Source of the DNA: Zonotrichia leucophrys gambelii | Taxonomy: Eukaryota; Chordata; Aves; Passeriformes; Passerellidae | Assembly: GCF_028769735.1 (NCBI RefSeq) | Contig: NC_088171.1 | Coordinates: 64,160,216 to 64,224,215, forward strand | Direction of reading: 5' to 3' | DNA: 64,000 nt | Part shown: piece by piece, positions 1 through 10,700 of the stretch | Position numbering within the stretch: position 1 is the stretch's first letter | How the letters are laid out: every line of letters begins with the position of its first letter | The notes under the pieces: model-generated | Seen by the model: only the letters and a program-made list of their open reading frames with translations | Database searches by the model: none | What the model was told of the DNA's origin: nothing | Made by a program: the position numbers and the translations under genes

Positions 1-3000
1 GGCTCCTGATAATTGTTGAAAAAGTTGATATTTACATGGGGCTTACAGAATCAAGAGATATGTGGCATATTAGAAGGATTCTGTTCTCTTAAGCATGTTT
101 TTCAAAGGTTACCCTAGCCCAGAGCAACAAAGCTTAATACGTGCTTGTTGAAAGGTTTGATTGGTTTTCTTTTCTATAACCTCAAAAAGTTTAACCTTTT
201 AAGTGAGTAAATGCATATATTCAGCATGAATATATTTCATTAATTTATCCAGAATATTTCAAGGAACAGAGTAAGATCATTTGTCACAGCAGAGGAGAGG
301 ATGGCAGAATGATTCTATCAGTGTGCTGCTGAGCCTGGACATCCTGTGCTGTTTTCACTTTTTGTGCTGCCTTGTGTCTCTGAGTGAGGGTTTGGGTTAG
401 AAAGCCATAAAAGTCCAACAGGGTGGAATAAGCTGAAAGCTTGGAAACTGAAAACCTGCAATTTCAGTGACTAGTACACCTACTACTTGTAAGATTAAGT
501 TACACTGTATAGGGGAACATTTCTCTGACAGACTCTTTACACATTTTACATGTATATTTTATAGTAGGGTGAGCAGTTTCCCAATATCACCATCTAAGGC
601 TGCATTTTAATAGAGTCACTTCTTACGTGTGCAAGAACATAATGGCCATCATGCACAATTTGCAAACAGGTCATTGCTGGAAAACCTGAAGGATGTTTGA
701 GGCATTTTAATTCTGCTAGTAGGAGCAATAACATAATGACGGTAAATAAGATCATTCCTAGATGAGGAAATGAGGGATTACTTGCCTAATAAGCCATTTG
801 TATAAGGAAATGCTTATTCAAGGTTGAAAATGTTTCCAAACTTCAGCAAAAATCTTGGAATAAAAGCCTCCAATCTGCCGTCACTTTATCTTCACAAATC
901 TAAGATGCTGCTGTACACTTAAGGTGTGGAGATGCTGTGTGAGCCTGTCTGCAGCTAACAAAAGCCAAAGCCCCTTTCCCCCCCTATTAGTTGTTGAGAA
1001 GTGGTAACCTAAATTTGGAAGAAATTAAGTGTGCTATCACTAAGGGATTTCCAAATGAGCATTATACTAGTGACTGTAAAAGCCACATGTGGCACAGTGA
1101 GAAAACACATAAATCCCCTTGTTTTATGCTGTTACAGCTTTGACAGGGCCCCTCTTGGGATGGTTGGTCCTAAGATGCATTAATTATAGCACTTAAGTTC
1201 AAATGTTCATTGGAATAGAGGCATGAACTGACCTTTCCAGAAGGAAAAGGTTAATGTTGAAAAACACTGATTTCAGCAATCCATCTTCTCAAGGTAACCC
1301 CAGAGTTTATGGTTTGCTTAACTACACAGTGTTGCTGTTCCCTTGAAAAATAACTTTCTCTCTGAAGTGATCTATGTAGCCAAACCAGTGTTCCCACTTA
1401 TAAACTGAATTTTAATTGCCTGCTGTGTCTCTCTTATGTCTTTGTCACCTGAGAGGATGGAGCAGATGTTTAAATGCATCTGCATCCTAGGTGCTGCTGA
1501 GGTGGCAGACAGAGAGATGTTGTCATAAAATCTTCATGGTAGTTCTTGCCTACAGTCATTCTGGGAGGGGTCTGACAACAGTGCAATGCTTCAGGAGATG
1601 ACTGTAAATGGGATAATGGGATGTCCATATCCACTTGGCATCAGCTTTTCAAGTTACTCCAATTACATAACAATGATGGTAATCAGACAACCATGTCACA
1701 TCAAGAATGTTAATTGGGTGTTGAGTAGTAAATCTGAGCAAAGGAGAACTTGGGATCAGTATTAGGATCAATTCTTTACAGGGAATCTTTGGAGTAGACC
1801 ATCTATGGAGAAACCATGGAAACTTCGCTTCAGTCACCTGAAGCAACTAGACAGGGCTCTGGAGCAACGTAGAAATTTATTTTCTATTGACAATTCAGAA
1901 GCATCAAATGTATTATCTTACCTAGCAGCTGGTGTCTGTGCCTGATATCCTCTGATTTCTTTCCCAGGAAAGGAATCCACCTGTGGGGGAAGAGGACTTG
2001 GTGACTGCCAAACCCTTGGAAGTGCCCCTCCTGGCTGCTCTGTTGTTCTGCATAAAGCAAGACCTGCATTTGCAGTTCCTCCTGCTCTGGCTTCAGGTAA
2101 CCCAGCCTGCTCCTTTCCAAATGGGAGTACAATGGGTGTGTGTGGTATGGATGGAGTACAGACCACTACACCAGTCCCACATGTTCAACCGAAATGCCAA
2201 TACAAGGGTATTTCATCAAGTCGTGGTGCTCTATGGCAAGAAAGATCATTTCTCCATTCATTGCTTTGCCTTATCTTGCTCTAAATGAATGGGACTAATG
2301 GTGCTTCCAGCTCCTTCTATCAGGAGGTTCTTTTGCAGTTTAATAGAGTGCCAGGACAACCCTCCTGATACTGTCTGACTTACATTTTTCATTGCTCAAC
2401 TTCATCCAATTAATTTTACTTTAAAAATAAATCCTTTATGGTTTTGTGTTTTTACAAGCTCTGAATATTTTTAGATTGTTCTTGTAGTCCCCAAGTAGCC
2501 ATTACTGGGAAATATTTTGTTCTCTTTTTTTTTGGAAACTACATGCTGCATTTAATTGTAAGCTTGTGATTACTATGATGATAATAAAAAGTCATTTAAA
2601 TTAGAACTGATTGGAAATTATAGTCATGGGACAGGAAGCCAACAGGAGCAGTAGGTCAAATCCAGTAAAATTTTTAGGTTTTCATTAGTTTTCAATGAAA
2701 CAACTGTTGGCATTGGTGTGAGGCTGGAACTCTATGAGAGAACTAAAACCCTGCATTAGGAGACAGGATCCCAAATGCTTTGCTGGACACAAGACTTTGT
2801 ATTTCCATATATTGAAAGTATTTTTATTTTATGAAAGTATGTGAGAGCAGGAAGCAGCATACATGGGGACAGACATTTTCACTCAGGGCTCTGGGGGATC
2901 ACAGCTACTCATCATGGGCTGCAGGCTGTTGCTGTATCTATTTTCTCATCTGTAGGTCAATGACCTTATAGAATGTTTGAAAAAGCTTTGGCAACAGATG

Positions 3001-3160
3001 AAGGCAAAAGAGTGCCTTGATCTGCCCAGGCCTACAGCAGTTCAGGGAAGGAGGACTGTCACAGAAGACAGCTTTCAACAAAAAGTAACATTAATTAGCC
3101 CAGTGTTTTATTTCTTACATGTGTGTAGTGGCATTGTGACAGTAGACATGTCTACACCAC
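1..3160. other. Non-coding stretch, nothing recognised
   Basis: No repeat family, RNA gene or protein domain was recognised. Open frames here are under about 100 codons, overlap one another on opposite strands (for example around 1884-2288) and show no family motif. The DNA is AT-leaning and CpG-poor. Confidence 0.6.
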
Positions 3161-3201
3161 TACTTCTGTTAAAAGACTTTATTATATGCCTAGGAAATTG
3201 A

Positions 3202-3570
3202 GGTGAAAATCTCCTTTTTGAAGCTGCTAAAAGGCAAATTGCCAGCCTGAACAGAAAACAAGTGGCAACCTGGCTTGCAAACCAAGAGGCCTACAGCTTA
3301 CAAAAAGTGCCAGGAAAGCTTTTCAAAAGGAACAAAGTGGTATGGCACCACACAATGGCAGGATGGCTTGGTGGTGTGCAAGAGATTTCCAAACACTATG
3401 ACAGTGTGAAGTACATCCTAGCACAGATGGACAAATTATCCAGGCCTGACTGAGCCATTGGTCTAGAAGTCAAAAGGGGTTCTGAAATAACCAGAGCCTT
3501 CAAAGCAGTTTTTAGGAGGTGGTGCATGCCTCAAAAATTACAGACTTTAAACCACTTTAAACCAACCTTT
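3202..3570 (+). pseudogene. Decayed integrase fragment, Polinton/Maverick-like
   Basis: In one frame this stretch is open for 83 codons, meets TGA at 3451-3453, stays open for 39 more codons and ends at TAA 3571-3573. The translation resembles the N-terminal half of the rve-type integrase of Polinton/Maverick DNA transposons. Visible landmarks in order are FEAAKRQ, RKQVATWLANQEAYSLQK, KLFKRNKVV, QEISKHYDSVKYILAQMDKLSR, then after the stop AFKAVF and KLQT. The similarity continues in the same frame across the stop, which argues against chance. In this family the integrase inserts the element through a D,D,E active site. The first Asp expected before the QEISK segment is not seen, and Leu follows LQT where the second Asp is expected, so it is inactive. 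No flanking polymerase B, ATPase or capsid gene was seen. The frame may begin slightly upstream, since 3165-3198 also reads plausibly before TGA 3199-3201. A retroviral, Ty3/gypsy or Ginger-type integrase is less likely. The family call is from memory of motif patterns, not an alignment. Confidence 0.58.
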
Positions 3571-3718
3571 TAAAAAGCTGATAAAACAGTATAGTGTTCA
3601 CAACTGTGTTATCTGCAATGTTAATTTTCATACCCAATGCTCCTATGTTACCATTCCTACACAGGCAGGATCCATCATCCCTTGTACGACATGCAAAACA
3701 CCTAACTATCTAAACAAT

Positions 3719-3963
3719 ATGGCAAGACTGCCTTGTGTGACTGTTCCTGCATCTGCAGGAACAGTTTATACTGACATCTTGTCTATCACTTTTGTCTGTT
3801 TCGCAGCAGAAATGACACAAAGGATTTATGTATGGTCAGGTCCTCCACCACCAGGTCCTCCTCCACCGTCTGTGGTGCCAATCAACACAGCAATACACAC
3901 AGATTTTGCCTTTGGATGGATCTTCAAATCAGGAGATCCCATAAAAATCTTCAGGACTGTTTG
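3719..3963 (+). pseudogene. Possible C-terminal remnant of the same integrase
   Basis: An 81-codon plus-strand frame ends with WIFKSGDPIKIFRTV (about 3917-3961). Polinton-type integrases carry an FKVGD-like motif in a C-terminal SH3/chromo-like domain about 130 residues after the second catalytic Asp. Here the motif starts near 3923, about 129 codons after the LQT codons at 3538, so order and spacing fit. The proline-rich part before it (PPPPGPPPP) has no counterpart that I know of and may be unrelated. The frame is shifted relative to 3202-3570. This is weak evidence that depends on the upstream call. Confidence 0.25.
3740..3765. repeat. Perfect inverted repeat, 12-bp arms
   Basis: The arm actgttcctgca is followed by a 2-base spacer (tc) and its exact reverse complement. 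It can fold as a tight hairpin or cruciform. It lies between the two integrase-like remnants. No function is evident. Confidence 0.85.
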
Positions 3964-4067
3964 AAATCCCATCTCTAGAGCTCTGGTGTTGAGTAGTCAA
4001 ATGCTTGCTTGTGCTGCTGTCCAGAAGTTCAGAGAGTCTACCTGGTCAGCCTTCAGTTGACACAGTG

Positions 4068-4718
4068 TTAGTTGGCTGTCTCTCCATTCCAGAGAGACTG
4101 GGGAGTTCCTGTCCCAGCCTGCCTGAGTAGCTGCTCTTTCAGAGCCAGGCAGCTGAGGGATGATGCTGCCTGGCTGGTGGTGCTGGGGCTGATCAGCTCT
4201 GCCATACACTGGAAGGTGTAAAGAGAGACAGCACGGTCAGCAGCACAGTCACACACCCCTGGCGCAAAAGAGACCAGAGCGCTGCCCCGTTCCTCCCAGG
4301 GCAGAGCAGCTCTAGCCAGGGGGATCCAGGAAGAACCAGGTTTCCTCTCACCAGTGCCCAGGCCAGCCCAGCCATCGCACCCATATGTGGCTGCTCCAAG
4401 TGAAGCAATGTTGGTGCATGCCTTTGGAAACACAGGAGGAGCAGAGGAGCACGTGTCATGGTCTGGGAAAGCAAATAGGTTGGTGGCCATATCACCCAGG
4501 GCAGGCAGAAGGGAAGCTTCCCAGCAAGGGAAGCTGTCAAGATCAAAGTTGCCCAAGTGCAGGGTGCAGAGTGCTTGGCAGAGGTCCCTGAGCTGACCCC
4601 AGCTGTGTGCCAAGAGACCTTGCTCCCAGAGCCACCGGTGCGGTGAAGAGCCTGGGCATAATCCCAGGGGCATCCTCCAGTGCATGGAGGAACATGTGAT
4701 CAGTGCTGACGGAAACAT
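4068..4718 (-). other. GC-rich block with longest open frame, unidentified
   Basis: A 216-codon minus-strand frame starting with ATG is the longest in the window, and two plus-strand frames and another minus-strand frame overlap it. The block is clearly richer in G+C than its flanks, which makes long open frames likely by chance. The translation is rich in Leu, Ala, Ser, Trp and Cys with no domain, signal peptide or repeat that I recognise. It may be an unrecognised transposon or LTR fragment, a processed pseudogene, or plain GC-rich DNA. I do not call it a gene. Confidence 0.3.
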
Positions 4719-7700
4719 TTTTTCCGTCTCCCTCTCTGCAAGGTCTTCAGAAATCTGGCCAGACCAGAACTAAAACAATCTCAGGGCTTTAAGGCTTGTG
4801 AGTACAATTTCACTGTTTAGTGGCATTATTTGTGTTACTTCTGGAGATCAATCGTAGGGAGAGTCTTCTGTTCAATTGTCCTGTGTAATTTCTTGTAGGC
4901 CAAACTGAATTTTAAAAAATGGATGACATTTCAATGATTGCTATTTTAAATAGATATTTTTTTCCTGACTAATTTTTTTTAAGATTCCTGCTTTTCAAAA
5001 TCCTTTTTCATTTGACATTTTAACAAAAAATAAAATTTTCATGAGAAATGTTCATTTTCAATTAGTCTGGTCAGATGACACAAGCTTTCCATCAAATGCA
5101 GTAATTTTAAGATGAGATGGAGAAATGTTGAGAAAAACAACATGTTATTTTTTCTATTTATTAGAAAAAGTAAATTAGAAAAACACAAAATATTTTGTTC
5201 TCACAACCAGGCAAATATTTTTAAAGAAGTCTATGCTTGGTTTGTTCCTTTTATTTCAAGGAACATGTGACATTGTTTTTATGACATTGTTCATTAAAAA
5301 TGAAATATGTTTTTATCCTCTTTTCAGGTTCTCTGTTAAGCAGGATTGGCAGGGTACTGGAAAGGGTATGCTCCTGCTTCTTGGACTTCCTCCTGTCTGG
5401 CATTTCATGCCCTGAAGCACAGTAATTTAGATACCTCTCTTCCATTGTCACTGTTGCACTGCCTCTAATTTCAACCATGGTTTAAAGTGCTTTAGTAGCT
5501 GTCTTGGTGCTATTACAAATTCCTGGAGACTCAAACTTACTAGAAGCTTGTCCATAAAGGAAAAGGTGCCTGGTTTGACTCTTTCCAACAAGAGAATATT
5601 TTTAATTAGAAACCTCAAGAAAATTATTATGTGGCACTTCAGGACATGCAAAAGATACCAAACAATGTCTGGTTTAGGACCCTGTGTAGCGTAGGCACTG
5701 AGATTCAGGAAATAGCATGCTGCTGCATTGAGTGTTGTGGTATGGTCCCCTTTGCTGTCTCTACTTTAACATTTTAATTTCTTACTGTTATTACCCAAGT
5801 TCTTCACCCAAACCAGAATTTCTCACTATGTAAGTTATACAGAAATGATTACCATGCCAAGTGCTGGCAGTGTCCCAAGGTTTTCTGCTATGTCAGGACA
5901 TCAGCTCTCTTCTTCTTGAAAAGACCTAAAATTAAATGCATTTCCCCATTATTAGTTCTTGGAGAGCTGGCAACACTGACCAGAGTGATCTTTCTGTATT
6001 AGACCTTTCAACATTTTTGTGATCTTTTCATCGGGTTCTGCAAGGTGCATTTTGCTTTGCTCAGATTCTTGTGCTTAAAACCTGTTTCTGTAATTGAGTG
6101 TATATGAAACTTTTTTCCTTCTTTAATTTGCCATGGTCTGGCAGTAAACAAGCAGATGCTTTGTGTCACTGGATAAACTTAAGTAGCATTTTATTGTCAG
6201 AAGTTAAATGGGAATGCCCAAAGCATGAAAAGAAACGAGTATTTTACTTTATCTGCAGAATTAGAAATAATATAACAAATTGCATCCTTCTGCATTAATG
6301 GTATTTATCACAGGTATGATTGGTCAAATCATAATGCAGAATGGAAATCCTGTACAATGGTGCAAGTTGCTTGGAACAATTTATTTGCTGGGCTTTTGCA
6401 TTTCTTTTAGCTGGTTGTTCTAATGGAAAACACACCCTTTCTACTTACATAAGTATCTTCCCAACAGGCACTTTCTTGCTTCAATGGCAATAATGACTTC
6501 TTTCTATTCCAGTCTCTGGAACTCTTAAGGGTATTATTTTCCCACAAGATCACTGAGTTAAATTGCCTGCCATGACACAACTGAAAATTATTCCATTCCC
6601 AAAGAGCAAGAGTGAAGCACTTCTCATAAAAGTAGCAATCCTTTAAGGGTACTTGAAGTTGCATCTTTTGGACCACTACTTATGGAAAAATCGTTCCAGG
6701 GATTTTTGCCATTTATTTTTGAGTATTTTTTAGTTAGTTTGTAGTTAGTTTTCATTTAATTTTGTCTTGCATCTTTGGATAAATTGCTGACTTTTCTCCA
6801 AGCTTGACCAGTACTATATTGAAGATGATATGCAACCAGCCTTTTTATTAAAACTTGAAATATGACCATCAGGAGGTCAGACCCTGAAGAACTGTATTTC
6901 TCTCAGCTTTTCTCATTAATTACATAATGGACAGATTGAATGACTAAACTTTTGAGGTGGCTGTTACGCGTTTTTCTGGGGTTTCTTTTAGGAATGGAAG
7001 AGAAAAATTATGTAACTGCAGAAAAAAAGTGGGAAAAAATTTTAAGCACTTGAATTCAGATTTATAAATTGTTTCACCAGAAGTAATAGTGATTCATACT
7101 TTCATTTCTTTTACAGGGGATAAATCGGAGGTGTTTTGGCTGAGGAACAACTCTTCCCTGGGGGAAAAAAAGGCCAAAAGCCAATTCACAGAAAGACAGG
7201 TTGAATACTAGAACTCAAGATGACAATCTGACAGCCACTTGGCATCTGCTCTCAGATGGCAGCCAGCTGGCTTCTCACAACAGTGTGTGCACCAGCAACA
7301 TTGTTAGGAAGAGCTTGCTGAGAAAGGCAAGGCAGTCCCTGCTTCGGCGTGACACCTCCTGCGAGGCTCCTCCTGTGCACAGCCCGGTGTGTCGGTGCGT
7401 CACAGCGGGGCTGCTCTGGCACTGCTGCCTTTCCCCACAACATCTGCACCCCCTGGCACCCCTAAGGAATCACCAAATTACTGATGGGGGCTAATCAGCA
7501 TCAACCACCTGATTTTCTGGCCTTCATCCTGCTAATACACAAGGGTTTATAGCTTTATGCAAGGCAGGGCCAGCCATTTGACTCAAAGGACAACGAGACT
7601 GTCGGGTGAAGGCTTCAGAATGTTGGCTCTGTGGACTTGGAATTGCACTTGCTTGCACAGTACCTTGCAGAAGATGAACCCACCTATCATTTTGATTCAT

Positions 7701-10700
7701 AGTGGCAGTATGGATTTGATTAGATATTTTGCTGGGAGACAGCAAAATTTTCCATTCTTGTTCAGCTTGAGGACAGGTTGAAAAACAGTTGCCATACAAA
7801 GCTGCCAAGCTCTGCTCTGTCATGGGAACACCTTGCAGCCCTCTTATCAGGCCCCACTGACTACAGTGCTGAAAATGTGCCAGTGCTGGTGGTGTGTACT
7901 TCACTTGTGTGTAAGCCATTGTTCCCGGCAGGGATAAATATAAGGGCAGGGAGAAATGCCTGCATCTACAGACAAGGACAGTACTGCATCAAGAATGGAC
8001 CTAAACAGCTGCCAAATGTGTATCAACTTCAGGTCTTTTTCTCTGTCCTGTCTGCACCAGCTTTTTCAAGTGCTCTTGTTTTTGCTCTGAGAATTCCTGA
8101 TCTATCTCTGCTTTACTGATAGCTGTCACAGACACACAATCCACCATCTTAAGTATTTGTGTGATCATGAATTCAATGCAGAACACTGAGAGCTTTCCAC
8201 TTCTGGCAATTAACTTGAGATAAATAAAAGTGGTAAGAGGAGGCATTAAGTTACCCACCTGCAGAAAACTGGCTCTCTGCTGAGTGCTCTTGACAGATGA
8301 GTGCATCTGAGGAAGTGCTAATTGCAATATACTCCTTAACGGTTTTTATGTTGATGCACAAAAGATTGAGAAAATGGGAAGAAAATGAAAATGCCTCTGT
8401 CTTTTGAGTCACAGTGGAAAATATACAGGAATTGGCCTCTCACACAAAGAATATGCTAAGAACAGGGGAACAAGCAGAGGGTTGGTGCCATGAATAGAAA
8501 TCTCTGTCTGTGCTCTGGCCATGGTCCAGACTGCATGACATAGTGTACCTGATACGGTGCCCATTTGGATTGTTTATATAACATCATAGGTGCAATGAGT
8601 AATGCAGGAAGATGCTCTGTGTGACCCCAGAGTCTCATGTTGAGAGTGAGACAGACACAATACGAAGGTTCATTTTTGATGCATGCACAGGAAAAAGCAG
8701 CACTGGATCAGATGAGGAACAAAGCTCAGGTAAAGAAGCAAGTGCTGATCTTGGCCATAAAAATGACATGAAAAAAGACAAAGGATTGCTAGGTGGGCAC
8801 AAAGTGCTGTGAAGTAATGGAGCCAAGGGTGAGGACTGAGAGTGCAACAGAAGGAATGGTAGGAATGGTGAGATTAGACAGAGCTATGTGTCTCTAGGAA
8901 ATGAAGTTACAAAGACTGTGGACTTGGAAGAAAACAGGAAACTGGGTTATAGGAGTGGTGGACTGTAATATACATGTATAATATGCAGCTGGTACTTGGT
9001 ACACAATATTTTTGAAGGCATGGGCAAAAAACAAGAGACAGGATAAAGGCATAAGTGTCTGGAGTAGATGCAACCAGTGCAGTGAATGCCTGACATGATG
9101 GGAGCCATGTGAGCTGGTGGGACTGCTAACCCACGTGGGGTCAGTTGGCTTGGGATGAAGCAGAGTTCATCAAGTAGGAGGGAAATGCAATGTGCTGGCA
9201 TCCCCATGGCCATTACTGATGGGAGTGGTGAGAAATCCATAGCCCCACACTTATCCTGCACCCTTCTTCCCCAAAAACTGCACCAGGTGCACCTCTTGTC
9301 CATAGCGCTATAAAGACCTCAAAAGTGAGCGCAACAACAGCAGATTGAAAATATATCTGAATTTAACTGCAACAGAGCTGCATTTAACTCACTAAACCAA
9401 ATGATTCCCTGAAGGACAGTATCACAATTGTGCAATTTCCCACCCTTAAAAGGGAAAATGCATGCTGTATGGTCCAGAAGGCACAACAGGGAGAGTAGAT
9501 GTAATGTGCTGGAGACAATTGCTGTAAACCTGCACTATCTCTGCTCCATGTTATATTGCAGTAATTATTTTTTCCTTCATAGAGAAACCTTTAAAAAGTC
9601 AAAGAACAAAGGCTTTTTGCCAAAGATATAGCAGATCCTTTGGCTCTTCAAATGCTACCCCTTTGGAGAAGGGAGAAATGCAGCCAGGATTGCATGTGGC
9701 AGCTCAGGAATATCTGGGAAACAGCACAAATGTTCACAACAACCTCTGACCTGCTGCACAGAATCTGCCCCATGCAAACCAGGAATGATGATTACAACAC
9801 AGACCTGGCGTCAGCCAAAGAGCACAGCGTGTTCAAAAGTCTCATTTACAGCATGATTTGGGTCAGTAGAAACCAGGAAGGAAATGGTTACGTGAATGTT
9901 TCTTCACTGTATTGTTTACAGGATACACAGGGAAATTTTTGGCTTCATATTTGGGTAGTTCAAAAGGCAGAGCCAGCATAGTTGAGAAGAAGAATTGGCA
10001 GCACTGAATTTGGCCATAGCAAAGGCAGATTTCAGTGCTGACTGCCAGAGATTACGTCTTTGTTCATCCTTTCAGTGGCAGTTCTGACAGGCTCCCACAT
10101 CAAATCACTCCAGCTCAGGCCAGAGAGCTATTCTGGCAGGGTTTATCCACTTACATAAGCAGGGAAAAGATGAGATGCGACCTTGACTGGCATAACCGCG
10201 TTGGGAGCAGCCTCCAGTTCTGAAGCAGTTTTCTTGGCAGAACCATGCAGTTACCCGGATGACCTGGTTTGTTTTGTGAGGCTTCTAATACCTCTATTTT
10301 GCATTGTGGCTGTACTGTGGGCTGCCTGCACAGACCTGCCTGTGGCTCTCAAGTCTGGATTTAGTGGCCATTTTAGCCTGACTGGAGTTTCCTGGAGTGG
10401 GACAGCACAAAATATTGTTTCTCTACTGCATGTATTTATATGGTGGCAATGGAAAATATTACAGGGTGTCAGATGGATAAAATTTTCTGTTACAAAGAGC
10501 AGAGATATTGCAGTAACCCATATCACTGTCCTGTTGTTATACAATGTACTTTGACAGAAAGTTCAAAACATCTTTTAGACTAGGATTGATGAAGGAAGGG
10601 CCAGCATCATTCAAACAATATTGGATTTAGATTTTCAAAAATCAGGATAAACTATTCTTCCAGTGGCCTAATCCTATTTGCTTCATTAAAGGCCTGCTGC

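Noticed and set aside
3839..3870. Proline-rich PPPPGPPPP segment suggesting a formin- or WASP-like protein
   Set aside because: It comes from two imperfect copies of a short cctccaccaccagg-like unit. No neighbouring domain supports a real protein.
1..10000. Search for polymerase B, packaging ATPase, protease or capsid genes and terminal inverted repeats around the integrase relic
   Set aside because: No frame around 3202-3570 showed motifs of these genes and no long inverted repeat was noticed by eye, so a whole Polinton is not claimed.
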